Source: Caballeronia sp. SBC1 (GTDB taxonomy: Bacteria > Pseudomonadota > Gammaproteobacteria > Burkholderiales > Burkholderiaceae). Taken from it: a stretch of 64,000 nucleotides of DNA. Under the pieces are notes generated by a model. The model made no database searches. It had not been told where the DNA came from and saw only the letters and a list, made by a program, of their open reading frames with translations. How positions within the stretch are numbered: position 1 is the first letter of the stretch; each line of letters begins with the position of its first letter. The position numbers and the translations under genes were made by a program. Location of the stretch: assembly GCF_011493005.1 (NCBI RefSeq), contig NZ_CP049158.1, forward strand, positions 1,762,372-1,826,371, read 5' to 3'. Shown piece by piece: positions 1 through 9,940 of this stretch.

Positions 1-593
1 AGCGATATCCGGCGATCAAGATCCAGCTTCATTTGTCGGACCGGCCGGTGAATTTGCAGGAGGAAGGGTTCGACCTGGGCATCCGTTTCGGCGATGTCCC
101 GGACGCCCGCATCAATGCGCGTTTGCTGCTCAGGAATCGGCGGATTGTGTGTGCATCGCCGGGATATGCTGAGAAACACGGGCTGCCGGCCATGCCGCAC
201 GATTTGACGCGGCACGCGTGCCTCGTGCTGCGTGAGAACGAATCAGCGTACGGGGCTTGGCATTTCACGCGCGGCAAGAAGGTGGAGACCGTCAAGGTTG
301 ACGGGCCGCTCAGCAGCAATGACGGCACTACGGTGCTGCAATGGGCGCTGGACGGACGCGGCATTGCCGTGCGCTCGCAATGGGAAACGGAGGCGCTGGT
401 GCGTGAGGGGAAGCTTGTCGTGCTGCTGAACGACTGGGCGCTGCCGAACGCGGATATCCACGCGATCTATCTGGAGCGGCACCAGTTGTCCGCGAAATTG
501 CGGACGTTTGTTGAATTTCTGGGGGAAGAGTTACGCGCCGGGGCCGGCCAGAAAGGCCACATCACACCAACCGTCTCCACAAGCAAGCTGTAA
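1..593 (+). CDS. LysR-family transcriptional regulator, C-terminal part (cut by window edge)
   Basis: The reading frame is open from base 3, so the gene begins before the window. The visible part is the effector-binding domain of a LysR-type regulator: the opening residues YPAIKIQLHLSDRPVNLQEE followed by GFDLGIRFGD are the usual entry into this alpha/beta domain, and a segment near GTTVLQWALDGRGIAV is typical of its second half. The DNA-binding helix-turn-helix is outside the window. LysR proteins usually control a divergent neighbour, which would also lie to the left. The target cannot be told from here. The frame ends at a TAA at 591-593. Confidence 0.85.
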   Translation, partial: RYPAIKIQLHLSDRPVNLQEEGFDLGIRFGDVPDARINARLLLRNRRIVCASPGYAEKHGLPAMPHDLTRHACLVLRENESAYGAWHFTRGKKVETVKVDGPLSSNDGTTVLQWALDGRGIAVRSQWETEALVREGKLVVLLNDWALPNADIHAIYLERHQLSAKLRTFVEFLGEELRAGAGQKGHITPTVSTSKL

Positions 594-639
594 AAGCGCT
601 GAAAGACGAATCGAACATAAGAAAATTCCCATGTTATTA

Positions 640-658
640 TCGCGAATAATTCTCATTT
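640..658 (-). promoter_or_regulatory. Possible Fur box upstream of the sigma-factor gene
   Basis: On the minus strand this stretch reads AAATGAGAATTATTCGCGA, close to the classic Fur half-site AATGAGAATTATT. It lies just ahead of an ECF sigma/FecR/TonB-receptor unit, where iron-dependent Fur repression is the usual arrangement. The match is by eye and one arm is imperfect. Confidence 0.55.
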
Positions 659-665
659 ACCATTT

Positions 666-1211
666 TTGGCGCCAGGCGACTGGTCGGGGCAGGCAAGCGT
701 GCCGGCAAACAAATCGCTTCTGCATGGCGACGTGCAGACGCTCTACAGCAATCATCACGGCTGGCTGCAATTGTGGCTGCGCAAAAAGCTCGGCTGCGCG
801 CATCGTGCGGCGGACCTTGCGCACGACACGTTCGTGCGTCTGCTGGCGCGCGACGAACCGCTCGCGCTCGATGAGCCACGGGCATTCCTGACCACCGTCG
901 CGCAGCGCGTCCTGTTCAATCACTGGCGGCGCGAGCAAATCGAACGCGCTTATCTTGAAGCGCTGGCGCATAGGCCCGAGGCGCTGGTGGCATCGCCGGA
1001 AGAACGGGCGGTGCTGCTCGAAACCCTTTGTGAAATCGATGCCCAGCTCAACGGGCTACCCATCGCTGTCAAACGTGCATTCCTGCTCGCCCAGCTAGAC
1101 GGCGCGAGCCACGCGGACATTGCCACGCAACTCAAGATATCGATATCCACGGTCAAGCGTCATCTGGTGCGCGCCGGTACGCAATGTTTCTTTGCGTTAT
1201 CGATGGAATGA
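666..1211 (+). CDS. FecI-like ECF RNA polymerase sigma factor
   Basis: This is a short extracytoplasmic-function sigma factor of the iron-starvation type. Region 2 is visible at about residues 25-85 (start [18 protein letters not shown], then a [11 protein letters not shown] core) and region 4 at about 118-170, with the helix-turn-helix [11 protein letters not shown]. Such proteins direct transcription of the neighbouring TonB-dependent receptor when the cognate siderophore is bound. The frame opens at a TTG at 666; a GTG at 699 preceded by a purine-rich stretch is an equally good start. The stop codon overlaps the ATG of the downstream anti-sigma gene (ATGA at 1208-1211), so the two are translationally coupled. 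Confidence 0.88.
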   Translation: MAPGDWSGQASVPANKSLLHGDVQTLYSNHHGWLQLWLRKKLGCAHRAADLAHDTFVRLLARDEPLALDEPRAFLTTVAQRVLFNHWRREQIERAYLEALAHRPEALVASPEERAVLLETLCEIDAQLNGLPIAVKRAFLLAQLDGASHADIATQLKISISTVKRHLVRAGTQCFFALSME

Positions 1212-2203
1212 CGCGCTTGAACGCAAACGCACGCCCCGATATTGCGCCGGAGATCGCGCGCAGCGCCGTCGAATGGTGGATGGAGCTGCAATCCGGCGAC
1301 ACCACCGCGTCGCAGCGCAACGCCTTCGAGCGCTGGCTCGCCGCGCATCCCGATCATGAGCGCGCGTGGCGGCATATCCAGTCTGCCAGCAGCCGCTTTC
1401 ACGGTTTGAGCGATGCAATTGGCTCGAACGTCGCGCGTGCCGCGCTGATGCCGCCGCGCTCAGCCAAGCGGCGTGCGAACGTCAAGGCGCTGGCGGTGCT
1501 GCTGTTTGCCAGCAGCGGCGCTTGGATAGTGGAAGAACGCGTGCCATGGCGCGCGTGGAGCGCGGACGAACGGACGGCGGTGGGAGAACGACGCACACTG
1601 ACGCTCGGCGACGGCACCGTGGTGACCTTGAACACCGATAGCGCCATCAACGTGCGCTACAGCAGCACCGAACGCCGCCTGCGCCTGCTGAGCGGCGAGA
1701 TCATGGTGATCACCGGTCACGCCGATGGCCCCACGCCCCGCCCGTTTGTGGTCGAGACGGCGCAAGGCACGTTGCAACCGCTCGGCACGCGTTTCGCCGC
1801 GCGACAGCAGACGGATGCGAGCCGCCTGGATGTCTTCGATGGCGCCGTGCGGATCCAGCCATTCGATGCCGCGCATCGCGCGACTGTGCTGCATGCCGGG
1901 CAACGCGCGCGCTTCACGCGCATCGATGTAGGTCCTCTAGAAACCATCACCGAAAACGACGCGGCCTGGACCGATGGTTTGATCGTCGCGAGCAGCATGC
2001 GGCTGGGGGATTTCGTCGCGGAGTTGAGCCGTTATCGGCGCGGAGTGGTGCGTTGCGCACCGGAGATTGCGGACCTCCGTTTATCCGGCACCTTTCCTCT
2101 CGCCGATACCGGCCGCGTACTGGAAACGCTCGACAGCACCCTGCCCGTCCAACTTGAATTCGTCACGCGGTATTGGGTCACGGTGCAAGCCGCGCGGTCG
2201 TGA
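1208..2203 (+). CDS. FecR-type anti-sigma factor / signal transducer
   Basis: The protein (331 aa) has the FecR layout: an N-terminal cytoplasmic domain (residues about 10-60, with [11 protein letters not shown] and [15 protein letters not shown]), one membrane segment at about 93-108, and a periplasmic FecR domain that receives the signal from the N-terminal domain of the outer-membrane receptor. I chose the ATG at 1208 because it overlaps the sigma-factor stop as ATGA; the frame also contains an ATG at 1184. It should hold the sigma factor inactive, or activate it, according to receptor occupancy. The next gene on the same strand is that receptor. Confidence 0.88.
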   Translation: MTRLNANARPDIAPEIARSAVEWWMELQSGDTTASQRNAFERWLAAHPDHERAWRHIQSASSRFHGLSDAIGSNVARAALMPPRSAKRRANVKALAVLLFASSGAWIVEERVPWRAWSADERTAVGERRTLTLGDGTVVTLNTDSAINVRYSSTERRLRLLSGEIMVITGHADGPTPRPFVVETAQGTLQPLGTRFAARQQTDASRLDVFDGAVRIQPFDAAHRATVLHAGQRARFTRIDVGPLETITENDAAWTDGLIVASSMRLGDFVAELSRYRRGVVRCAPEIADLRLSGTFPLADTGRVLETLDSTLPVQLEFVTRYWVTVQAARS

Positions 2204-2310
2204 CTGAAAACCACGATAAAAAATTTTGAGCTGCGTTGAGCTGTTTTCGATTCTCGCGGGACAAGGGAGATGAGAGCACTACATCGTCTATCTTCCTGCG
2301 AGCGTTGAAC

Positions 2311-4791
2311 ATGGGACAGTATCGAAAGGCCGGCTTCTGCCGTCGTATCAAAACGAGGAAAACCAGTCCGGCGCGCCGGCTTGTACGTGTGATGACAGCC
2401 ACGCTGATTGCGGCCGGCGTGCCGTTCAATCTGGCGATAGCCGCCGACGTTAGCGGCGCCACGCAGACACCGCAACGCAAAACCTACGACATTCCGCCGG
2501 GGCCGCTGGAAGCCACGCTCAACCGCTTCGGCCGCGAAGCCGGCATTCTGTTGTCCTTCCCAAGCGCGATCACAGCCAACCGTCAGAGCGCGGGCCTGCG
2601 TGGTGAATACGATGTCCCTCAGGCATTCGTGCAAATCCTGCATGGGACAAGCGTTGCTTCGGTGCAGCAGGCCAACGGCGGTTATACGCTGGTGGAGGTC
2701 GTCGATGTCGGTACTACCGCTTCCGACGGCATGACCCTGCCGCCCGTTGCGGTGAACGCGAGCGCCCTTCATACCGCCGGTTATCAGTTGCCCAAAGAAG
2801 CGGTGGTGATGCGCTCAGACACGCCATTGATCGATACCCCGCAAGTGGTCAACGTCGTGCCATCGCAAGTGCTGCACGACCAGCGGCCGCGCAATCTTGA
2901 CGACGCGCTCGCGAACGTCAGCGGCATCGTGCAGGGCAATACGCTCGCGGGTACGCAGGACACGTTGCTCAAGCGCGGTTTCGGCGGCAACCGCGATGGC
3001 TCCATCATGCGCAACGGCATGCCGATCGTGCAGGGGCGCTCGCTCACCGCCTCGGCCGATAGCGTCGAAGTGCTCAAGGGGCCGACCTCCCTCCTCTACG
3101 GGATCATGGACCCGGGCGGCGTGGTCAACGTGGTGAGCAAACAGCCGCTGCTTACGCCATATCACGCGATCTCGATGTCGGGCTCGACCTACGGCCACGG
3201 TCGCAACGGTGCAGGCGGAACGCTGGACACCACGGGTCCTATCGGCGATTCGGGGCTGGCTTACAGGCTCGTTGTCGATCAGGTCAACGAGCAATATTGG
3301 CGCAACTTCGGCGAGCATCGCGAGACGATGGTGGCGCCCTCGGTTGCGTGGTACGGACGCGATACGCAGGTCGTGGTGTCGTATGAATATCGCAAGTTCC
3401 TGTATCCGTTCGATCGCGGCACCGCGCTCGATCCGAAGACGAACGAACCCCTCGCCATTTCCAGCCGCGAGCGCCTTGACGAGCCTTTCAACCAGATGGC
3501 CGGCGAGTCGCACCTCGCGCAGCTTTCGGTCGATCACCAGATCAACGCCGACTGGAAAGCGCACGTGGGCTACAGCTATAACCGCGAGACCTACGATGCA
3601 AACCAGTTGCGCGTGCAGGGCGTGAACAGCACCACGGGCGTGCTGTCGCGCAGCAACGACGCCACGCACGGCGCGCTCAGCACCGACAGCTACGGCATTG
3701 CTTATGTGGATGGCCACTTCACCGTCGGCGGGTTTCGCAACGACCTGCAGGTGGGCGTGGACGATGAATATCGACGAATCTATCGTCGCGATCTGCTGCG
3801 GCAGGCGACCAAATACACGTTCAACTATTTGAATCCGGTGTACGGGCTGGAGAGTCCGTCGAGCACCATCTCCGCCAGTGACAGCGATCAAACCGACACG
3901 CTGCACGACACATCCCTCTTCTTCCAGGACAGCCTGCACCTGAACGACAAGTGGATTCTCGTGGGTGGCGCGCGCTTTCTTTCGTACAACCAGATTGCCG
4001 GAAAGGGCCGACCGTTCAAGGCGAATACGGATATAGACGGCACGAAATGGCTGCCGCGTGCGGGCGTGGTTTACAAGTGGACGGATACGGTTTCGCTGTA
4101 TGGCAGTTATACGCAGTCGCTCAAGCCGACGTCGACCATTGCGCCTCTGAGTTCCGGCGTGGTGATCGATTCTTCCGTGTTGCCGGAAGAGGCGACGTCG
4201 TGGGAATTGGGGACCAAGGTTGTCATGCCAGGTGGGCTGACCGGGACGCTGGCGCTGTTCAATATCGATAAATCGAACGTGCTCGTGTCGCAATACAACG
4301 ACACGACCAAGCTGACCGACTGGCGCACATCGGGGAAGGCGCGCTCGCGGGGCGTGGAGCTGGATGTGGCGGGTCAGATCGGCCAGCACTGGAGCGTGAT
4401 TGCGAGCTATGCGTATATCGATGCCAAGACCACCGAGGATCCGCTCTATGCCGGCAACCAGCTCTGGAACGTGGCGGCGCATACGGCGTCGCTGGCTGTC
4501 GTGTACGACTTCGGCGCGATCTTCGGCGGCGATCAATTCCGTTTGGGCGCAGGCGCGCATTACGTAGGCCGGCGGCCGGGCGATTCCGCTAACAGCTTCA
4601 CCCTGCCCGCTTATACCGTCGCGGACGCGTTCGCCACCTATGACACGAAGCTGGGCGGGCGCAGGCTCTCGTTCCAGCTCAACGTCAAGAACCTCTTTAA
4701 CAAGACCTACTACCCGTCGAGCGTGAACAAATACTTCGTGTCCGTGGGCGACGCAAGACAGTTTTCGTTGCTCACCACACTGGAGTTTTAA
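2311..4791 (+). CDS. TonB-dependent siderophore receptor with N-terminal signalling (STN) domain
   Basis: This 826-residue outer-membrane receptor has an export signal in about the first 45 residues, an STN signalling domain at about 58-110 (YDIPPGPLEATLNRFGREAG), a plug domain at about 165-275 and a beta-barrel ending in a terminal Phe (TTLEF). The STN domain marks it as the transducing type that talks to FecR, matching the two genes before it. It belongs to the FpvA/ferrichrome-type siderophore receptors; the exact ligand cannot be read from sequence. I prefer the ATG at 2311 to a TTG at 2236; an ATG at 2392 would give a shorter signal. Confidence 0.9.
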   Translation: MGQYRKAGFCRRIKTRKTSPARRLVRVMTATLIAAGVPFNLAIAADVSGATQTPQRKTYDIPPGPLEATLNRFGREAGILLSFPSAITANRQSAGLRGEYDVPQAFVQILHGTSVASVQQANGGYTLVEVVDVGTTASDGMTLPPVAVNASALHTAGYQLPKEAVVMRSDTPLIDTPQVVNVVPSQVLHDQRPRNLDDALANVSGIVQGNTLAGTQDTLLKRGFGGNRDGSIMRNGMPIVQGRSLTASADSVEVLKGPTSLLYGIMDPGGVVNVVSKQPLLTPYHAISMSGSTYGHGRNGAGGTLDTTGPIGDSGLAYRLVVDQVNEQYWRNFGEHRETMVAPSVAWYGRDTQVVVSYEYRKFLYPFDRGTALDPKTNEPLAISSRERLDEPFNQMAGESHLAQLSVDHQINADWKAHVGYSYNRETYDANQLRVQGVNSTTGVLSRSNDATHGALSTDSYGIAYVDGHFTVGGFRNDLQVGVDDEYRRIYRRDLLRQATKYTFNYLNPVYGLESPSSTISASDSDQTDTLHDTSLFFQDSLHLNDKWILVGGARFLSYNQIAGKGRPFKANTDIDGTKWLPRAGVVYKWTDTVSLYGSYTQSLKPTSTIAPLSSGVVIDSSVLPEEATSWELGTKVVMPGGLTGTLALFNIDKSNVLVSQYNDTTKLTDWRTSGKARSRGVELDVAGQIGQHWSVIASYAYIDAKTTEDPLYAGNQLWNVAAHTASLAVVYDFGAIFGGDQFRLGAGAHYVGRRPGDSANSFTLPAYTVADAFATYDTKLGGRRLSFQLNVKNLFNKTYYPSSVNKYFVSVGDARQFSLLTTLEF

Positions 4792-4836
4792 GCGGTGGGT
4801 TTAATTCGGTCGATTTGGGCTTTTCCGGGAAAAACG

Positions 4837-5610
4837 ATGAAGATTTTGAAGCGGTGGTGGGATGCGAGTGATGTTCAGGTGGCGCGTCGACGGGCGATGT
4901 TGCTCACGCCAGCATTGGCAGTGGCGTTGATGTCGACGATGCCTTTTGCTTTGGCTGCGGATCCGGGCGCTCGCGGCGCTTCTGGCGCCGGTCGGAAGGT
5001 GGTGATGGTCGTGCAGATGACCGGGCCGAATATCGGCGTCGATCAGAAGGCCGCGGCTCATCTTGAAGCGCGTGGGTATTCGGTTCGGATGGTGGATCAG
5101 GCGCAGGCGCCGGACTCGGTGGGCGATGTGGATCTGGTGATCATCTCGTCGACGGTTTCATCGAAGGACGTGCCGAGCGGCTGGCGCGCGTTGCCCGTGC
5201 CGCTCCTCACCTGGGAAAACGATCTCCTCGATGACTTCGCGATGACCGGCAAGCGCCACGACGTCGATTTCGGCGAGGCGCCGAAAGAACGTTATTTGTG
5301 GCTCGTCAACGCGCCGCATCCGATGTCCGCCGGATTGCCTGCGGGCGTCGTGAACGTATACGGCAAGCAGGCGCCAATGAGTTGGGGCAAACCGGGCCTG
5401 GGCGCGACGATCATCGCGACGCTTTATGGGCAGCCGGAGAAAGCCGCCATCTTCGCTTACGAAAAAGGCGCGACGATGGATTACGAGGCGCTTGCTCCGG
5501 CGCGACGCGTGATGTTTTTCCTGAGTAACGAGACATTCACCAACCTTTCATCGCCGGGAATTGCTTTATTCGACGCAGCGGTCGATTGGGCAGGAAAAGA
5601 CAGCGTTTAA
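4837..5610 (+). CDS. Exported protein of unknown function linked to the siderophore receptor
   Basis: I do not recognise this 257-residue protein with certainty. It has a signal with three consecutive arginines (VARRRAM) before a hydrophobic stretch and a likely cleavage after ALAA at about residue 40. The mature part starts with a beta strand (KVVMVVQM) and alternates strands and helices. It ends in a segment (PARRVMFFLSNETFTNLSSPGIALFDAAVDWA) reminiscent of class I glutamine-amidotransferase/ThuA-like folds, but no catalytic Cys is apparent. It follows the receptor by 45 bp, so it is probably co-transcribed and may help handle the imported chelate. That role is a guess from context. Confidence 0.7.
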   Translation: MKILKRWWDASDVQVARRRAMLLTPALAVALMSTMPFALAADPGARGASGAGRKVVMVVQMTGPNIGVDQKAAAHLEARGYSVRMVDQAQAPDSVGDVDLVIISSTVSSKDVPSGWRALPVPLLTWENDLLDDFAMTGKRHDVDFGEAPKERYLWLVNAPHPMSAGLPAGVVNVYGKQAPMSWGKPGLGATIIATLYGQPEKAAIFAYEKGATMDYEALAPARRVMFFLSNETFTNLSSPGIALFDAAVDWAGKDSV

Positions 5611-5626
5611 TTAATTGATTAAACGC
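5603..5626. terminator. AT-rich hairpin at end of the receptor unit
   Basis: Perfect 9-bp arms GCGTTTAAT / ATTAAACGC with a 6-nt loop overlap the stop codon of the preceding gene. It lacks a following T-run, so it may only stabilise the 3' end. Confidence 0.45.
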
Positions 5627-5664
5627 GACGATTTTGCATCGCAAAATAAACAATGCGAAACGTA

Positions 5665-5692
5665 ACGCGCCCGCTTTTGACGGGCGTGTTTT
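5665..5692 (+). terminator. Rho-independent terminator
   Basis: Arms ACGCGCCCG and CGGGCGTGT (one G-U pair) enclose a 7-nt loop and are followed by a short T-run. It ends the iron-uptake unit. Confidence 0.65.
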
Positions 5693-5756
5693 ATCGATAC
5701 CTATACGGTATGTTTTAAAGCGGCTTGGCTTTGACTTCCGATTTGGACAGCCGGAT

Positions 5757-6011
5757 TTATGCGGCCTGATCGAAAGAGTGCTGCATTACACGTTGTTGCG
5801 GCGCATGCTGACGTTCGTCTATTTCCGCCATGCCATACGCAAGGGCAAACTTACGGGCATCGACAGGGCACGGGAAATGTCCCAGCACGCCAGTCGCGCG
5901 CTGCAGGCCATCGACCTCCCTAACGATCAGCATGGCTGCGTACAAGCCATCGTCATACGCGGCCAGCGGAATCAAGACGACATTCTCGTAAGCGATCTCA
6001 GCGTATTGCAT
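5757..6011 (-). CDS. Small conserved-type hypothetical protein (84 aa)
   Basis: On the minus strand an ATG at 6011 is preceded by a G-rich ribosome-binding stretch (GGGGGGA, 8 bases upstream). The protein starts MQYAEIAYENVVLIPLAAYD and reads as a compact alpha/beta protein with no signal peptide or membrane segment. I know no function. An opposite-strand frame (5634-6017) overlaps it but has poor composition and no ribosome-binding site. Confidence 0.55.
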   Translation of the reverse strand: MQYAEIAYENVVLIPLAAYDDGLYAAMLIVREVDGLQRATGVLGHFPCPVDARKFALAYGMAEIDERQHAPQQRVMQHSFDQAA

Positions 6012-6619
6012 GACTGATTCCCCCCAAGTTGACGACTTACTATTCTCTCTGCGCACCAGTTGGTCTGGCACGACATTGTGTTTAGGCATTATCAATAAAC
6101 AGAAAACAAGAATCAACAGGATTTGCCCTATTAAGGGTTTATACGTGGAATTACCCTGTTGTTATGTGGCGGGTGCTTCATTTATTTCGTCCATTTGGTG
6201 CATGCGGCGGACAGAAAAGATGCTTATACAGACAGAGTATGTCAATTTGATGAGTTACGTGGGACAACGCATGGATGCACTGTTGTTGTGCGAGTGATGC
6301 TTCTGGCGGCGGAAAGGCGATTGTGGGGTTGAGTTGTTGCTGGATTTGAAGCCGGCGGAACGTTTGGGTCGTCGTGGATTGCTAGGTTTTGCGGCGAGAC
6401 CGGGCGCTTTGCCGGGTAATTTCCGGGGCCGGTGGGCTCAATGAAAGGCGGCGGCCTGGAAGATCCTGCAGTGCCTTTTTACCTTGGCGTATTCTGACGC
6501 TTAGGTTTGCTTGACGAATCTGACGACGCCTTGGGGCGCTTTAGCCTCGATGTCAGGCACGTCATATGCGCGCAATCCTTACACTGACAGCAATGTCCTA
6601 ATGATCTATGGGGGAGCTT
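6012..6619. other. Intergenic stretch without a supported gene
   Basis: Mixed, partly lower-GC sequence. A 95-codon frame at 6010-6297 has unlikely composition and no ribosome-binding site. I see no RNA gene or repeat here. Confidence 0.4.
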
Positions 6620-6931
6620 GTGAAACTCGATCCGACTGCATGGTTTCCGTTAAGTGATTACTCGCCAGTGCGCGACGGATGGTACGAGGTGCAACTCGCG
6701 AGCGGCGAAACAGCATTCGCGAAGTTTGGTACGGACGGATGGACCGAAAAACCGATGCTCGTTTTTACTCACTGGCGTGGCCTTTCTGGCGATCCAAGCA
6801 AGGTTGAGGGTGCCGAGAGTATTGACGCTGAAGTGACGGCGGCGGAAGGGGTTAGAGCGGTTTGGGATACGTTCTTCCCCGGGTCAGGAGCGGAGCAGCA
6901 TAAGCCGTTGGACGCGGGGCATGGGAAGTAG
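6620..6931 (+). CDS. Small hypothetical protein (103 aa)
   Basis: A GTG at 6620 sits behind GGGGGAG, better than the ATG at 6608 in the same frame. The protein has an aromatic-rich core (AWFPLSDYSPVRDGWYEVQL, later VFTHWRGLSGDP) of the kind found in short beta-rich proteins of Burkholderiaceae with no assigned function. There is no signal peptide. It is a single-gene unit closed by a strong terminator at 6969-7001. Confidence 0.6.
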   Translation: MKLDPTAWFPLSDYSPVRDGWYEVQLASGETAFAKFGTDGWTEKPMLVFTHWRGLSGDPSKVEGAESIDAEVTAAEGVRAVWDTFFPGSGAEQHKPLDAGHGK

Positions 6932-6968
6932 TCGCGGTTTGATTTGGTGGCGCGGTAAGGGTGGATAG

Positions 6969-7001
6969 ACTGGCGAGCGTGGGTGGCTCGCCAGTTTTTT
7001 G
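6969..7001 (+). terminator. Strong rho-independent terminator
   Basis: Perfect 10-bp arms ACTGGCGAGC / GCTCGCCAGT with a 7-nt loop, followed directly by a run of T. Confidence 0.85.
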
Positions 7002-7132
7002 TTTTGCGGGTGGTGGTTGAGGCGGGTTGGCAGCTTTCTCGCCGATGTTGGTCCGTGTCTTCGAGAGATGCCGCTTCCCGTTGTGTGACAATCAAAGTTC
7101 TGATCCACTCAACTACGGCACGGCGGAAGAAC

Positions 7133-7486
7133 ATGAACACGAACAAGAAAGTGACGTATCTGGTCAGCATATTTATCGGTACTCCGACACAGAAGCACGC
7201 GCAGATCAAAGACATCGCGGCGCAAGTGTCAGGTGACGACTATGAGTTCTTGCACCTGCATCAAATGGGGGCGTTCCTGGTGCTGAACACGGATCGCAAT
7301 GCCAAGGAACTGGCCGGTTCGTTTTCGCGTGCGACGGCGGCCGACGATCGAGTGTTCATCTGCGAAATGGGCCAGGACTGGCACGCGCTCGGATTGAACA
7401 AAGCGATGTTCTGGTTGCAGAACCATCTGGCAACTAAGACGCAAACGCCAGCGACTAAGAAAGGGAATCCGTTTGGGGATGCGTGA
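7133..7486 (+). CDS. Small hypothetical protein (117 aa)
   Basis: The ATG at 7133 is preceded by GGAAGA. The protein begins MNTNKKVTYLVSIFIGTPTQ and is a soluble alpha/beta protein with a final lysine-rich tail (about residues 95-117). I do not recognise the family. It is the last gene before the defence island to its right. Confidence 0.6.
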   Translation: MNTNKKVTYLVSIFIGTPTQKHAQIKDIAAQVSGDDYEFLHLHQMGAFLVLNTDRNAKELAGSFSRATAADDRVFICEMGQDWHALGLNKAMFWLQNHLATKTQTPATKKGNPFGDA

Positions 7487-8168
7487 TTGCGGGTGAGACG
7501 AGCTCTTGGGTGGTTCTTGATCGAGAGGTCGCGATCGACAGTGGTTGCGCGCGCGGCAATAGTACGGATTTCCGTCGAATGCCCGACCGTCGGCCATAGC
7601 AGTCATTCCTCGCCGGAAAGCAATGCACGAAGAGCGTCCGGTAGCGAGCTGCTATACAAATAGTGCATTACTACACGACAGCGGACGTGTGGAAAAAATG
7701 CAGTGTGATGGGCGCCTCGGGGACCAATAGTCAACGTTGCATGACACGTGTTCCCGATAGCTCGGCTCGGGACGATCATTAACAACCGCATGCCAAATGG
7801 AGTCCCTTGTCGACCGAGAACCGGCCGTCGTGGTACACCTGATCGAGCGACCGCAACTGAGCCGGCCAAAGTCGCTTCGTCCCGCTGCTTCAAGGCAGGG
7901 GTAGTTCAGGGGTGAAATGACTGGCCCCGAACATGCCTAACAATGGTCCATCTACGTGCAATAGCAGTTCTGTAGCTAATCAAGTCGACACGATTGCAAT
8001 ACGCCCTCCGGTAGTGCAAATCCACTCCGTGAGAGCATCGAGTAGAGGCGCAAGCTCCTGCCGCGTCGACGTTTCACTTGCGTCGCTTTCGGGTTTCGGC
8101 AAGTCATTGGCCGCCCAGCGTGGCCTAATTCGGCAGCAAACAGACGTTTGAGCGTGAGGCACAACACT
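7487..8168. other. Left flank of the defence island, no supported gene
   Basis: Short frames exist on both strands, for example 7603-7893 on the minus strand, but none has good composition and start signals. The stretch looks like decayed sequence between the conserved backbone and the island. I could not identify an integrase remnant or a direct repeat marking the boundary. Confidence 0.4.
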
Positions 8169-9913
8169 TCACGGCGTCACTTTCTTTTTGTGCTCTTGTA
8201 TAACCAAATCAATACGCTTCAAGACACCTCTGAAGCCAGAGAAATCTATCTCGCTGTGCTGTTTTGCCACTACGTGGGTCGCGAAATAATGTTTTCCATA
8301 TTCGGACTTAGTATCGTGATCGTTGTTTCGGTTAAAGCTTTTTCCTGATACCTTCGTTAAGAGAGTACTGTCTTGAAAACAGTCTTCCGTTGCCGTATCC
8401 TTTCCATTTTTTTTCGGTATGGCAACCATATAAAGATTTTTTGTAATAAAGTAGAAATCCGCGCTTCCATCGACCTGCCCACCGGCTTTCTTGCTGACCA
8501 CTCCGAACGTCTTCTTTCCACCTGAGTCGTTATCTACCAACACGATTACCGGATTTCTCAATCCTGAAGCCTTGAAAGGCTCGCAGGAATCTCGATACAA
8601 GCCAATAAAGGAATTAAGCGGCGCATATCCGCCAGTGAGGCCAAGCAATCGCCCTGTAAGCTCAGTGTATTCTAAAAATTAAAGTTTTAAATTAATCTCT
8701 CCTTCGACTGATTTCTCACCGAGATTTGTAAACTCTGAAGCAAGGGCTTTTATGGCAAATTTTAAATAAACGTTGTCAGTTTTTCCTTCACAAATAATTA
8801 TTGGAAAATCATTGAAATAAAAATGTTTGAAAAATATAAAATCACGATATGTCTTTTCGCTCCCGTTCAATTGTCGCTCAATGCGTGGACCACCGGCGTG
8901 CTTGGCTGAGGAGTCTTCGATTTTCCGCAAATTATAGAGATTTACCGCATCAATAAATGCAAGCATCCCGTTTAGCTGATTAACGGTCCCCTCTACCGCC
9001 GCGTCCAAAGTGACCCCCGCAGACCCCAATACCGCCGGCACACGATTGAATTTTCCAGTCGTGAAGAGGTTGTGAGCCATTGCCCGGACTGCACGTTTGT
9101 ACTCTATGCGTGTATTTACTTTTTCGTTGACGACCAAACCCGTTACGGCTTGCCGTGAATTCACGTACTGCATCCGCGTTTTGCTTTTATTAATTGAGAA
9201 ACCGTTTCTATCGATTATCTTCAGCAGCTCAGCTCCGACTGTCCAGCCAGTTCGCCCAATGAGGATGTCACAGCAATGGCTGACGGGAAAATACGCTCAT
9301 TTGTAGAAAACGTGATGTCGTCCGCATATCGGCTGTAGTAACAACTGTTGTGGTGCGCGAGTTTTGCAAGACCGATATCTAGTGCGTGCCCGATCAAATT
9401 GGAGATGACTGGCGAGCAAGGGCTCCCTTGTGGCAGCGAATTCTTGAAACACGCGATCTGCGCTAGAATTGTCGCCACAGTCTCATCGAGCTCGAAGTTT
9501 CGATTTTTGATAAAAAACCCCCTTACTCGACCAAAATTTATCGATGCAAAGAAATCATTAAGATCTAAATTGAAAACATATCGCCTTTTACGATGACTTG
9601 CGGCGTTCGTAATGCTTGAGTACCCTCGGCGAAACCCATGAGAAAGAGTACCCTCAATTTTCTTTTCTTTGTTTATCTCGTCAATACAGTCCTGCAACAG
9701 GATTGATAACCGTTTTTGCAGATTTTTTAATTCTGGGCTTGGAGCATTAATACTTCGGATGCCGCCTGTTTTTTTTGGAATATCAAACTGATGATACTTG
9801 TACTCATCAGACATACCGTGAATTACATATGCGAGCGCTTTGGGCTTAAACCCCAGAGTGTTCGCAACGTCACGAAGCGATGTATCAGATTTTATTCTTT
9901 TGAGAGCAGACAT
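8169..9913 (-). pseudogene. Ec67-like retron reverse transcriptase fused to a TOPRIM domain (frameshift plus internal stop)
   Basis: Read from the ATG at 9913, this is a retron reverse transcriptase with a C-terminal TOPRIM nuclease domain. Reverse-transcriptase marks are NAASHRKRR (the retron NAxxH motif), LPQGSPCSP, YSRYADDITFS (YADD catalytic site) and, after the shift, QAVTGLVVN (the retron VTG motif). TOPRIM marks are IIICEGKTDNVY (catalytic Glu) and VIVLVDNDSGG (DxD). Order and length match the E. coli Ec67 retron protein as I remember it (about 586 aa). The frame is broken twice. A one-base shift lies between about 9221 and 9290, just after YADD, and an in-frame TAA at 8679-8681 separates EINLKL from the rest of TOPRIM. 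The full span is 1745 nt, one short of a multiple of three, as a single deletion would give. In intact relatives the pair gives abortive phage defence. Confidence 0.85.
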
Positions 9914-9940
9914 TACGATTAGCAATCAGAGTCCGAAGGA

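Noticed and set aside
2815..4560. Long minus-strand frame opposite the TonB receptor
   Set aside because: It is the antisense shadow of a high-GC gene; it has no start signals and an Arg/His-rich composition.
7603..7893. Minus-strand frame of 96 codons
   Set aside because: No ribosome-binding site, odd composition, and no family likeness; probably chance in decayed sequence.
9173..9306. Programmed frameshift in the retron gene
   Set aside because: No slippery heptamer is seen near the shift, and a further in-frame stop at 8679 remains, so decay (or sequence error) is simpler.
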